IMG/VR virus record: IMGVR_UViG_3300009068_000049
Location: 1-54,970 of that record
Source: a virus
Strand: one strand, 5' to 3'
DNA length: 54,970 nucleotides
Below, piece by piece: positions 1 to 7,528 of the stretch (positions within the stretch are counted from its first letter, which is position 1; every line of letters starts with the position of its first letter). Below the pieces are notes generated by a model. It worked only from the letters and a program-made list of their open reading frames with translations, did no database searches and was not told where the DNA came from. Made by a program: the position numbers and the translations under genes.

Positions 1-317
1 GAAGATCCACTTGTTCCTCTAGTTCCTGAAGATCCTGAAGATCCACTGGTTCCTGAAGATCCACTAGTTCCTGAAGATCCACTAGTTCCCGAAGTTCCAC
101 TAGATCCTGATGATCCTGAAGAGCCGCTAGATCCTGAAGAGCCGCTAGATCCTGATGTTCCTGAAGATCCGCTAGTTCCTGAAGATCCACTAGATCCACT
201 TGTTCCCGAAGATCCACTTGTTCCTCTAGTTCCTGAAGATCCTGAAGATCCACTGGTTCCTGAAGATCCACTAGTTCCTGAAGATCCACTAGTTCCCGAA
301 GTTCCACTAGATCCTGA
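1..317. repeat. 110-bp direct repeat inside collagen-like block
   Basis: Bases 1-110 recur identically at 208-317, an offset of 207 bp, inside the Gly-X-Y coding region. The copies diverge directly after the shared ACTAGATCCTGA. This looks like recent duplication or recombination within the triplet array and implies length variation between phage isolates. Confidence 0.85.
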
Positions 318-1937
318 AGAGCCTGAAGATCCACTAGATCCGGATGTACCGTTTATCCCATTGTATACCCATGATATTGTACATATATCTGATATGGTAC
401 CATTCGCCACAAGTGGCGTATCGACTTGAAACTCGTAAACACCACCTGTCGAAGTAATGGATATGACTCTCCAAATACCGATAATATTGTTAGAACCTAC
501 TTGTGTGATTTGTAAATAGACAGGGTAACCGAGATCATGCATACTGTCTACTCCGGAAAGCCATGTAGAATAATCTGCTCCGTTTGCCGCATCTGTATTT
601 ATATAGGCATATTCAATTAAACTCATTACAGAATCATCCGTTCCAAAAATTCCACTTCCAGGAGTAGTAGTGGCAGCATAAATCCATCTACCGCTATTTG
701 AGGAATCATTACCGTCTATGCCCGGGGTGCCGTCTGTACCTGAAGTTCCTGAAGATCCGCTACTTCCTGAACTACCCGATGTTCCATTTGTTCCCGACGA
801 TCCGCTAGTTCCTGATGAACCGCTAGTTCCAGAAGTTCCACTAGATCCTGAAGAACCTGATGTTCCACTAGATCCTGGGTTTCCACTTGGCCCTATTCCT
901 CCAGAAGTTCCACTAGTTCCTGATGAACCGCTAGTTCCAGATACTCCTGATGAACCGCTAGACCCGGATGTACCAGATCCCGATGTTCCCGATGTTCCTG
1001 ATGTTCCTGAGGATCCTGAAGAACCTGATGTTCCCCCAGATCCAGAAGTTCCTGATGACCCAGATGTACCACTAGATCCTGATGTACCACTAGATCCTGA
1101 AGAACCCGATGTTCCACTAGATCCTGGGTTTCCACTTGGTCCTATTCCCCCAGAAGTTCCGCTAGTTCCTGAAGTACCCCTAGTTCCTGAAGTACCAGAA
1201 GATCCTACACCACTAGTGCCACTAGTACCACTAGTAACTCCGAAAAAAGAAGTCCCAGAAGTACCGGATGATCCAGCAACACCAGAAGTTCCTGAAGATC
1301 CGTCACTTCCTATTCCACTAGTACCAGATGATCCGCTAGTACCTGTTCCTGTACCGGATGTTCCACTAGTTCCAGCAGTTCCTCCCCCAGAAGGAGCTGG
1401 TGGTGTAAATGTTGGGGATATAAAAGTTGACTTTGATTCGTCAAAGAATATTATTGAATTTGTGTCAAATGTAGTAGGAGAAATAGTTGCCGTTGGGTAG
1501 CACATTAGAAAATCAGAAACACCAGCTACAGAATTATTTCTATCATTGTTTTTGAAATAAATGATCGGACATTTAACCTTAGCTATTACACCAGCGGTTT
1601 TTTGTGTTAATTCAGGGGATGCAAAAGGATTATCTTTAGAGAAATAATTAGGAATACCACTAACTAAATCAGATATAGATGTATCAATAGTAGCACTGGT
1701 TACACCTGTTACTAAACATGCAGGTATTCTGACTATATTATCTGTAGAAAATAATGTACCATTCCATTCTGCACAATAGAAAAAATCAACAGAAGCTGAA
1801 AATTGTTCTCTATTGTAACCCGTCCAGAATCTTAAACTTGAAATACCTGTATCTATGACTTTAGCAAGTACCGGGTTTATAGAAATCTCGTATGTTTCTG
1901 GGTTGTATGTTCTCCCCGTTATTACTAATCCAATCAA
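1..1937 (-). CDS. Collagen-like repeat fibre protein (C-terminus beyond window)
   Basis: Open minus-strand frame running off the left edge, so the C-terminus is missing. From the N-terminus (about 1937) it reads a globular part of about 170 residues. Then comes a block of Gly-Thr-Ser/Gly-Ser-Ser triplets (about 1400-720), a globular insert of about 120 residues (about 720-345, with motifs such as GRWIYAATTTPGSGIFG), and a second triplet block to position 1. Gly-X-Y repeats of this kind are known from phage tail and head fibres and fold as collagen-like triple helices. The Ser/Thr-rich Y positions could be O-glycosylated; three glycosyltransferase genes lie in the window. No in-frame ATG lies near the 5' end; a TAA lies just upstream, so I chose TTG at 1937. 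Virion role inferred from repeat type. Confidence 0.8.
   Translation of the reverse strand, partial: MIGLVITGRTYNPETYEISINPVLAKVIDTGISSLRFWTGYNREQFSASVDFFYCAEWNGTLFSTDNIVRIPACLVTGVTSATIDTSISDLVSGIPNYFSKDNPFASPELTQKTAGVIAKVKCPIIYFKNNDRNNSVAGVSDFLMCYPTATISPTTFDTNSIIFFDESKSTFISPTFTPPAPSGGGTAGTSGTSGTGTGTSGSSGTSGIGSDGSSGTSGVAGSSGTSGTSFFGVTSGTSGTSGVGSSGTSGTRGTSGTSGTSGGIGPSGNPGSSGTSGSSGSSGTSGSSGTSGSSGTSGSGGTSGSSGSSGTSGTSGTSGSGTSGSSGSSGVSGTSGSSGTSGTSGGIGPSGNPGSSGTSGSSGSSGTSGTSGSSGTSGSSGTNGTSGSSGSSGSSGTSGTDGTPGIDGNDSSNSGRWIYAATTTPGSGIFGTDDSVMSLIEYAYINTDAANGADYSTWLSGVDSMHDLGYPVYLQITQVGSNNIIGIWRVISITSTGGVYEFQVDTPLVANGTISDICTISWVYNGINGTSGSSGSSGSSGSSGTSGTSGSSGTSGSSGTSGSSGSSGTRGTSGSSGTSGSSGSSGTSGSSGTSGSSGSSGSSGSSGSSGSSGTSGTSGSSGTSGSSGTSGSSGSSGTRGTSGS
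868..1160. repeat. Repeated non-canonical module in collagen-like block
   Basis: A segment encoding Gly-Gly-Ile-Gly-Pro-Ser-Gly-Asn-Pro-Gly occurs twice, near 880-920 and 1120-1160, about 240 bp apart, with nearly the same flanking triplets. It marks an internal duplication of about 80 residues. The Pro-containing triplets interrupt the otherwise monotonous GTS/GSS array. Confidence 0.7.
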
Positions 1938-2006
1938 TTTGACAGCTTATTTTATTGTATATATTATACACTAAAACTTGGAAAATAATTCGTGGATATA
2001 TACAAT

Positions 2007-2765
2007 ATGCCAAATGAACAATTAGAGAAATTAATAGAGTATCTTTCAGGTAAGCAGAAAGTGCTATTTTTAACAACCTCCAACAGATGGGAAGGGAGTA
2101 AGGAGATTCCTAAATCTACTCTTCTTGCGATGGATATTCAGAAAAAACTTAAAGAGACAACTGATGTAACTCTTTTGGAAATACCAAAATTAAAGATATT
2201 CCCTTGCGAAGGTAATGTATCTGGTGTTGATGGTAATAATTGCGGGGTTAAAGATGCACAACTAAATGACGAAGAGAAGGATCCTTCAGGAAATCATAGA
2301 TGCTGGGCTTCTCTTAATAATAAAGAAGATGAACTTTGGAAGGTTTCCAAAGAACTTTTTGAATCAGAAGCTGTTGTTTTCTTTATAAGTGTTAGATGGG
2401 GTCAAGCAAACGCTTTTTACCAGAAGTTAATTGAAAGATTAAACTGGATTGAAAATAGGGCATCCACATTAGAAGATATAAACATAGTGGAAGGAATAGA
2501 TGCAGGGTGTGTTATCATAGGACAAAACTGGAATGAATCCGAAGTTTTAGAAACACAAAAGCAAGTTTATGAATTTTATGGCTTTAATGTACCTGATGAA
2601 ATTTCTTTTAGCTGGCAATTTACTCAAGATTCAAATGACGAAAGACAGAAATCATATAAAGAAGCTCCTGCTGCATTTGGGAAAGAATTTGAAATTTCAA
2701 TTACAAGATTAAAAGAGTCTTTATCAAACCGCTATAGAGGTATCAAAAGACTCTTCGAATTTTAA
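2007..2765 (+). CDS. NAD(P)H-dependent FMN reductase / flavodoxin-like protein
   Basis: Flavodoxin-fold oxidoreductase of about 250 residues. Visible are a first strand KVLFLTTSNRW followed by a phosphate-binding Ser/Thr loop, a Cys-rich segment (IFPCEG, NNCGV, HRCWAS), and the AVVFFISVRWGQANAFYQKL segment typical of iron-sulfur-flavoprotein and FMN-reductase families. The family transfers electrons from NAD(P)H through FMN; the phage substrate is unknown. It is divergent from the fibre gene and ends overlapping the next minus gene by 4 bp. I chose ATG 2007; GTG at 1992 would add five residues. Confidence 0.7.
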   Translation: MPNEQLEKLIEYLSGKQKVLFLTTSNRWEGSKEIPKSTLLAMDIQKKLKETTDVTLLEIPKLKIFPCEGNVSGVDGNNCGVKDAQLNDEEKDPSGNHRCWASLNNKEDELWKVSKELFESEAVVFFISVRWGQANAFYQKLIERLNWIENRASTLEDINIVEGIDAGCVIIGQNWNESEVLETQKQVYEFYGFNVPDEISFSWQFTQDSNDERQKSYKEAPAAFGKEFEISITRLKESLSNRYRGIKRLFEF

Positions 2766-3007
2766 TCTAATATTTCAAAATATGTTTTATTGAAAACAGA
2801 TATACATTTATTTTCTGAATGTATAATCTTTAAGTAATGTCCAGACACATCGCTTTGATCTGGATGAAGATAAATTTCGTCACCATTTTGTAAAGGAACG
2901 AATATATGTTTCATCCAAGACATATCTCCTACGCCTTTTTTAACGATTGCTTTTTTAAGAGATCCTGTGTCTCCTTCGTAGATGTTTAGATAATTTTTTA
3001 AATCCAT
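2762..3007 (-). CDS. Hypothetical protein, 81 aa
   Basis: Not recognised. A small soluble protein with no membrane segment; the middle reads FVPLQNGDEIYLHPDQSD, suggesting a small beta-rich fold. It is tail-to-tail with the flavodoxin-like gene (4-bp overlap) and 12 bp downstream of the 145-aa gene, in the run of minus genes down from 4252. Confidence 0.6.
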   Translation of the reverse strand: MDLKNYLNIYEGDTGSLKKAIVKKGVGDMSWMKHIFVPLQNGDEIYLHPDQSDVSGHYLKIIHSENKCISVFNKTYFEILD

Positions 3008-3019
3008 AGTTTTTAAATT

Positions 3020-3457
3020 TTATGCTGGGAAATTGATCGAGTCAAATGATTCCCATATTTGTTCTATCTTTTTTTCAAAGAATTCTATATTAATTAAAGA
3101 ATCTACATTCTTTCTAAAATCCCATTGTATAGTTTCTATACCTATTATACCTCTTCCTGTTTCTAGTTGGACTTCGAAACAAAATTCAAATGCCTCCGGA
3201 TTTTCGACTAATTCCTTAAGATCATAGCAATAACAATAAATGCTATACTTTAGACCTTTATCGTTTTCGAAATCTTTGTAATAAGCATCATAACAAGTAT
3301 CGCCTTTTATTTTCTTAGCATCGAACTTAACGTACTTTTTGGCTACAAGGAGATTTCTAAAGAATCCTGAGGAATCAGTTCCTTTTTGTAATTCATCAAT
3401 AAGTAGAAAACTTTCCTTCGGAAAATCTGATTTCGACTGGTCTGTTTGTTGGCTCAT
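3020..3457 (-). CDS. Hypothetical protein, 145 aa
   Basis: Not recognised. Soluble, mixed charge, with aromatic-rich segments (YDAYYKDFEND, YSIYCYCYD) and a long C-terminal helix. Its ATG lies 62 bp inside the end of the upstream phosphoesterase gene, a long overlap, but no later Met start exists. Co-transcribed with its neighbours by position. Confidence 0.6.
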   Translation of the reverse strand: MSQQTDQSKSDFPKESFLLIDELQKGTDSSGFFRNLLVAKKYVKFDAKKIKGDTCYDAYYKDFENDKGLKYSIYCYCYDLKELVENPEAFEFCFEVQLETGRGIIGIETIQWDFRKNVDSLINIEFFEKKIEQIWESFDSINFPA

Positions 3458-4067
3458 ATCTTCTGTTTAAGACACTACAATTTATAAATATAGTTTGACC
3501 ATCATCATGAAGTCCATAGCCTTCGTGAATGTGCCCAAACGCGCTTATTTTAGGGTTAACTCTCTTCTTGATTGTATTATATAGATCCTCACATCCAACA
3601 TCTTCACCCTCCATAACCATTGATAAATAATTTTCCATGTAAGCAGGAGGCCCGTGAGTTAACAGAACATCTACAACATCTGGGATTTTATTCCAATGGT
3701 GTTCAATCTCTGATCCCCTATATCTATTAAAAGCCCAGCTGTGGAACCATGGAGTTATAGGAGATCCCCAAAATTTTATTCCTTCTATCTCAACACCAGA
3801 ATCTATAAGACATATTATATCTCTTGACTCTAATATATTCTTTGCTTTATCATAATCTCTTTCGAAAAGAAAATCATGATTGCCAGGAATCATTATTTTG
3901 TGTTTATGAGGTAATGAAGAGAACCAATCTGAAAAGTCTATGATTTCATTTTCTGATCCTCTATACGAAACATCACCACAATGAATAATAAAGTCACCAT
4001 CTGGAACATCTATTATATTGTGCTTCGTATGAGTATCCGATATAAAAACTAGTTTCTTTTCTTCCAT
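3396..4067 (-). CDS. Calcineurin-like metallophosphoesterase (MPPED-like)
   Basis: All metal-binding motifs are present in order: SDTH near the N-terminus, HCGDVSYRG, GNHDFLF, THGPP and FGHIHEG. The arrangement PHKHKIMIPGNHDFLF resembles the MPPED1/2 (239FB) subgroup. These enzymes hydrolyse phosphomonoesters or phosphodiesters with two metal ions; the physiological substrate in phages is unknown. Length (223 aa) is normal. ATG 4067 directly abuts the stop of the 61-aa gene upstream, suggesting translational coupling. It is one of three phosphoesterases in the window. Confidence 0.85.
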   Translation of the reverse strand: MEEKKLVFISDTHTKHNIIDVPDGDFIIHCGDVSYRGSENEIIDFSDWFSSLPHKHKIMIPGNHDFLFERDYDKAKNILESRDIICLIDSGVEIEGIKFWGSPITPWFHSWAFNRYRGSEIEHHWNKIPDVVDVLLTHGPPAYMENYLSMVMEGEDVGCEDLYNTIKKRVNPKISAFGHIHEGYGLHDDGQTIFINCSVLNRRYEPTNRPVEIRFSEGKFSTY

Positions 4068-4252
4068 TAGATCTTAATAATACTATTTTCTAAAGCTTCA
4101 TCAATTTCTTTCCAAGAGTATTTTTTATAAATATTCATTAGAAGTTCAAACTTCATTGCATCATCTAGGGTTTTGATTTTAATCTCGTTTTCTAAATGCC
4201 CAATAACTCTTGGTAATGTAATTCTAGCAATGTCTTCTGTATTTTCCCACAT
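4067..4252 (-). CDS. Hypothetical protein, 61 aa
   Basis: Not recognised. A small, mostly helical soluble protein. Its stop overlaps the ATG of the phosphoesterase, and it is the first gene of the minus-strand run that ends at 2762. A divergent AT-rich region (4253-4332) separates it from the plus gene at 4333. Confidence 0.55.
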   Translation of the reverse strand: MWENTEDIARITLPRVIGHLENEIKIKTLDDAMKFELLMNIYKKYSWKEIDEALENSIIKI

Positions 4253-4332
4253 AATGTAAATTGTTTTAAATCTTATTTATGTATTAGTAAATTGTTTCGG
4301 AACAAAACCAGATTAACGGGGTAAGATTTAAT

Positions 4333-4641
4333 ATGACAACAGTAATGAAAAACAAAGTTAATCCGGATTACTTAGAAGATTGGTTGGTTAAAAACCCAGA
4401 GGAGGTTTATAAAAGATCCGTTGAAACTGCTTTAAGACTATTAAATAGCACAAAAAAAGAAGAAGCTTTCCTAGAATTCTATTGGGAAAATGAAGTCTAT
4501 TCTAAGATATACATGAAGAAAAGCGATATACCAACAGCAATGGATAAAGCAATAGAATATTTCGTTTCTCAGGAGTTATATGAACATGCCGTACAGGCAA
4601 AAAAAGCAAAAGATTCTTTCAACAATTTAGAAAATCTTTGA
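4333..4641 (+). CDS. Hypothetical protein, 102 aa
   Basis: Not recognised. Predominantly helical, with many Glu and Lys and no membrane segment or Cys motif. It has its own upstream intergenic region, in which TAAATTG near 4290 resembles a weak -7 box. It is followed by an 89-bp AT-rich gap before the next plus gene. Confidence 0.6.
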   Translation: MTTVMKNKVNPDYLEDWLVKNPEEVYKRSVETALRLLNSTKKEEAFLEFYWENEVYSKIYMKKSDIPTAMDKAIEYFVSQELYEHAVQAKKAKDSFNNLENL

Positions 4642-4730
4642 AAAAACGCGATTTTATTTTTTTTATTAACATCTTATTGTTAATTTAGCCTCAAGATATT
4701 AAGGAATATATCTAAGTTTAACTAAATTTA

Positions 4731-4943
4731 ATGATAATGGAATCAAAAAGAAATTCCTTCAAGATGGAAGGAATTGACGTAAGAGACGAGAGAGAATTCA
4801 AACTCTGGGTTAAATTTATCGCATCAGTTCATAAAGATGGTGGAGATATAAATAAGCCTGTGGACATCTTATGGAAAAGCGTACAATCTGAAATTCAATT
4901 AACAGAAAGGAAGCTAAAAAAATATAAATTCTCTCTTATTTAA
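4731..4943 (+). CDS. Hypothetical protein, 70 aa
   Basis: Not recognised. Small basic soluble protein. Two Met codons lie at 4731 and 4737; either may start it. It ends convergently with the GT2-like gene (8-bp overlap) inside a palindrome that can terminate both transcripts. Confidence 0.55.
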   Translation: MIMESKRNSFKMEGIDVRDEREFKLWVKFIASVHKDGGDINKPVDILWKSVQSEIQLTERKLKKYKFSLI

Positions 4944-4954
4944 AGGGAGAATTT
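4926..4954. terminator. Bidirectional hairpin terminator at convergent gene ends
   Basis: AAATTCTCTC (4926-4935) pairs with GGGAGAATTT (4945-4954) over 10 bp with one G-U pair and a 9-nt loop. On the minus strand it is followed by ATATTTTTTT; on the plus strand by ATTTCT. It spans the overlapping stop codons of the two convergent genes. Confidence 0.55.
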
Positions 4955-5499
4955 ATTTCTCTATTAACTATTCTAATATTTTTGTTGATAATTCCCTTAT
5001 CAATATCTATGCGGGTTCCTGTATCGAATTTTATAGAATTAAAAAAGTTCTTATGAATCAATAATGACGATATATTGGTTTTTCCTAGAATCAAGCTTTT
5101 GCGTGGGAAAAGTATTTCTTTAATACTTCTTTTTTTAGGAAAAGGAAAAATGTAGATATTTTCTTCGGATAGGATATTGTTTAAACTATCCAATATAAAA
5201 TCATTAGATTTAAAATTTGTTCCTGGTAATACAGAAAGAACGTAAAGACTATTTATATTATTAATAGTTTCCCAAATTTTACTAGGATCGTATTTTATAG
5301 ATTCTATTTTTAAAGTTCTAATATATTCAGATGATGCTTGTGCTGCATATTGATAGGATCCATCTTTAGAACCTAGATCTAAAACTAATACCCTTGTGGA
5401 ATTTATTTTTGTTTGGGTAACTATATTCTCTATAGTTGATTTTAGCTCGTTTACGGAGTCTTTACACGGTATTACTATCGTTAATAAGGTAGATATCAA
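4936..5499 (-). CDS. GT2-fold glycosyltransferase-like protein
   Basis: The N-terminal 60 residues read as a GT-A fold nucleotide-sugar domain: LTIVIPCKDSVNELKSTIEN, then VLVLDLGSKDGS, the usual position for the D-x-S/G-S-x-D motif. At 187 aa it is shorter than full glycosyltransferases and the later acceptor-side motifs are weak, so activity is uncertain. TTG at 5499 is the only start that keeps the first beta strand. It could modify virion or host glycans. Confidence 0.6.
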   Translation of the reverse strand: MISTLLTIVIPCKDSVNELKSTIENIVTQTKINSTRVLVLDLGSKDGSYQYAAQASSEYIRTLKIESIKYDPSKIWETINNINSLYVLSVLPGTNFKSNDFILDSLNNILSEENIYIFPFPKKRSIKEILFPRKSLILGKTNISSLLIHKNFFNSIKFDTGTRIDIDKGIINKNIRIVNREINSPFK

Positions 5500-5505
5500 A
5501 ATAAG

Positions 5506-5826
5506 TTATTTAAAAAAGATTTGGTGAATCATTAAAGCTACTGACCAAACAAATATAACTCTAAATAATCTGTTTATACTCGGTCCTGATATTTCTTTTA
5601 TGAAATCCTTATTTGTAGTATTCTCGTCTCTCATCTTAATTCTATTTCTAGTCATCATGTAAATGAAGCTTAATCCAAGAATTTGATAATATTGGAAATT
5701 AATGAAGTAAGGGATCTCGTATATGGAGATAATACAATAGATCATTAAAGCTTCTAAAAATGCTAATGGTAAAGCTATAAGGAGAGCTAAAAGTATTGCT
5801 GATGAGATTCTTTTTATTAGTTCCAT
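5506..5826 (-). CDS. Small integral membrane protein, 106 aa
   Basis: Three hydrophobic segments are visible: residues about 10-33, 38-57 and near the C-terminus (VIFVWSVALMIHQIFF), with a charged loop between. Family not recognised. It lies 6 bp upstream of the GT2-like gene in the same direction, so the two may act together at the membrane. Confidence 0.65.
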   Translation of the reverse strand: MELIKRISSAILLALLIALPLAFLEALMIYCIISIYEIPYFINFQYYQILGLSFIYMMTRNRIKMRDENTTNKDFIKEISGPSINRLFRVIFVWSVALMIHQIFFK

Positions 5827-5838
5827 TGTAGTATATAT

Positions 5839-6252
5839 TTAAACAGTGTGAGGAATCTGTACTCTTATACAATTCTGAGGAAGTCTCTTATTCTTTAGAT
5901 AATTATTAATGTATCCCATCATATTGGCAGATCCTACTGGATTTGCACTATGTACTGTTATTGTTGGTAAATCTATCTCCTCATCTATACTCTTATTAAC
6001 TATCCATTTTGTGCAATCATATCCGGTTTTTTCATGAATATTATTGTAATCGATAATATAGTTTTTAGAAGTATTCTTAAAATACTCCCTTATTGCAGTT
6101 TGCCCTAAATCGTGATCTAAAGAAATCAATTCTATATTTTCGAGACCTGTGTCGCTAACCTTCTGCACAAATTCTTCATAATTCCTGCATATAACCCAAT
6201 CAGTCTCAAGAGGGGTTCTTATATCATCTAAATATATTCTTATTTTTTCCAT
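5839..6252 (-). CDS. Receiver-like protein of the cyclic-phosphate-processing (cREC) type
   Basis: Receiver-like alpha/beta protein of about 137 aa with IRIYLDDIRTP at the N-terminus, LISLDHDLG in the middle, TGYDCTKWI, and VHSANPVGSANMMGYI near the end. These blocks match the phage-borne receiver family that comparative genomics links to handling of cyclic phosphate ends of cleaved RNA. It is not a normal response regulator: there is no output domain or partner kinase. It sits 3 bp from the thioesterase gene. RNA-repair role is by family association and fits the RNA ligase, RlaP and macro-domain genes elsewhere here. Confidence 0.7.
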   Translation of the reverse strand: MEKIRIYLDDIRTPLETDWVICRNYEEFVQKVSDTGLENIELISLDHDLGQTAIREYFKNTSKNYIIDYNNIHEKTGYDCTKWIVNKSIDEEIDLPTITVHSANPVGSANMMGYINNYLKNKRLPQNCIRVQIPHTV

Positions 6253-6255
6253 ATT

Positions 6256-6705
6256 CTAATTGTCAGTATCATCACTAGCTTGTAATTCGATCATTCTATT
6301 TATTCTATTTCTTCCCTTCTCCCCAATAGGGATAGGGTTTCCTTCCTCGTCTATATGTACAAATGTGATTTGAGTCTTTAGAACAAGTACTTGTTTACCG
6401 GTATAAACGTTATGTGCTCTTGCCTCCATGTAAAGAGTCACCGAACAATTACCTATCTTTGAAGGAAGCCCATATATCTTAAGAAGCTGGCTTTCTCTAG
6501 CAGGTTTTTCGAAATTACATTTATCTATAGATACAGTTACCATTCTTGGCGTATCACATATCTGCATAGAGTAACCAGCAGCAGCAGCATCAATCCATTT
6601 TAATAATTGACCACCAAAAAGATTTCCATGAAATCCAAGATCTGATTTTTTAACAGGGTGCTGTGATATCATCTCCATATTTTTCGAATTTATTTCTGTT
6701 TGCAT
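6256..6705 (-). CDS. Acyl-CoA thioesterase, hotdog fold (YciA/BACH type)
   Basis: Single hotdog domain of normal length (149 aa). The central motif FGGQLLKWIDAAAAG and the strand TVSIDKCNFEKPA match acyl-CoA hydrolases of the YciA/cytosolic thioesterase group, which cleave acyl-CoA to free fatty acid and CoA. Rare in phages, so a role in altering host lipid or CoA pools is inferred. ATG 6705 lies within the end of the small zinc-finger reading frame (16-bp overlap). Confidence 0.85.
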   Translation of the reverse strand: MQTEINSKNMEMISQHPVKKSDLGFHGNLFGGQLLKWIDAAAAGYSMQICDTPRMVTVSIDKCNFEKPARESQLLKIYGLPSKIGNCSVTLYMEARAHNVYTGKQVLVLKTQITFVHIDEEGNPIPIGEKGRNRINRMIELQASDDTDN

Positions 6706-6814
6706 TTATCTTCGTGCCATCTTTTTAAATTACCTGCGTTCATTTTTTTTCCACATTTTGTACATTCTATTTTTTTGTGTATTTTATCAGATTTTTCTTT
6801 AATGATTCGCTCAT
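6690..6814 (-). pseudogene. Small zinc-finger ORF split at an A7 slippery run
   Basis: From ATG 6814 the frame reads 15 codons and stops at TAG directly after ACA AAA AAA. In the -1 frame, entered by slipping on A-AAA-AAA, it continues as IECTKCGKKMNAGNLKRWH and ends CKQK at 6690. C-x2-C...H-x4-C is the zinc-finger pattern common in phage proteins. With a -1 shift the product is about 41 aa. It may be a programmed frameshift, a homopolymer sequencing error or a decayed gene; the 16-bp overlap with the thioesterase start fits an intact gene layout. Confidence 0.5.
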
Positions 6815-6833
6815 TTTTTTCTTATATTTAAGC

Positions 6834-7223
6834 CTATATCTTATTTAATTCCCAACAAATTTCTGTAAGAAGATAATTTTTATTTTCTTGATCCTTTAGC
6901 AAATCCAATACGATTTCTTCTTTATGAGTTTCGCAAAAATTATGCGAATCATCTTTTCCGTACTCAACAATATCCCAATGATTAAGATATGCTATTCTTA
7001 CAAATTCATTATAATCTTTGTCTGCTATTCTTCCCTTTAATGGTACTACTCTACAAAGGCAAGAATCTAATGAGAATTTTCGACCATCGTAAAAAAGCCA
7101 ATAATAATCCATATCATCTTCGACTACAGCAACTAGTCTTTTTACTTTCCAATCGCCTGCTATGACGAACTGTCCTTTTAGAAATCCAAATTCTTCAAGT
7201 ATTATTTTTTTATTATCTGTCAT
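6834..7223 (-). CDS. Hypothetical protein, 129 aa
   Basis: Not recognised. Soluble mixed alpha/beta protein beginning MTDNKKIILEEFGFLKGQ, with a beta-rich centre (RLVAVVEDDMDYYWLFYDGR) and helical C-terminus. Its ATG overlaps the stop of the 95-aa gene upstream, so the two are probably co-translated. Confidence 0.6.
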   Translation of the reverse strand: MTDNKKIILEEFGFLKGQFVIAGDWKVKRLVAVVEDDMDYYWLFYDGRKFSLDSCLCRVVPLKGRIADKDYNEFVRIAYLNHWDIVEYGKDDSHNFCETHKEEIVLDLLKDQENKNYLLTEICWELNKI

Positions 7224-7510
7224 TATCTTACATCTTTTTCGAATAAAGAAAATATAAATTCTTCCGCTATTTGATCACCATACGGAGTGTGCATATCTTC
7301 ACATAATTGGGCAGTAAGAAATACATTATTAACTCCGACCTGATCCCAAATTATCTCAGTATTAACACCAAGAGCTCCTAAGGGTAAAAATTCTGTGGGT
7401 TGGCTCCTAGACATTTCATCATCTAGAATATTAATTGTTACTCCTTCGATCGTGTTTTGAATAATTTTAATACCAGATCTTATAACTAATGATATTTTTT
7501 GATTTTCCAT
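7223..7510 (-). CDS. Hypothetical protein, 95 aa
   Basis: Not recognised. Soluble protein with an N-terminal beta-rich half (ISLVIRSGIKIIQN) and an acidic C-terminal helix. It starts 18 bp after the thymidylate synthase stop and ends overlapping the next ATG, placing it in the ThyA transcription unit. Confidence 0.6.
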   Translation of the reverse strand: MENQKISLVIRSGIKIIQNTIEGVTINILDDEMSRSQPTEFLPLGALGVNTEIIWDQVGVNNVFLTAQLCEDMHTPYGDQIAEEFIFSLFEKDVR

Positions 7511-7528
7511 TTTTGATTGTTTTAAAAA

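Noticed and set aside
893-1135. Minus-strand ORF rich in His/Gln/Glu/Leu
   Set aside because: Another frame of the same triplet repeat; composition reflects the repeat only.
718-1500. Plus-strand ORF rich in Pro-Glu-Val-Pro-Asp-Pro repeats
   Set aside because: It is the antisense of the Gly-Thr-Ser/Gly-Ser-Ser collagen-like coding strand; the minus frame is open across the whole region and has normal globular flanks.
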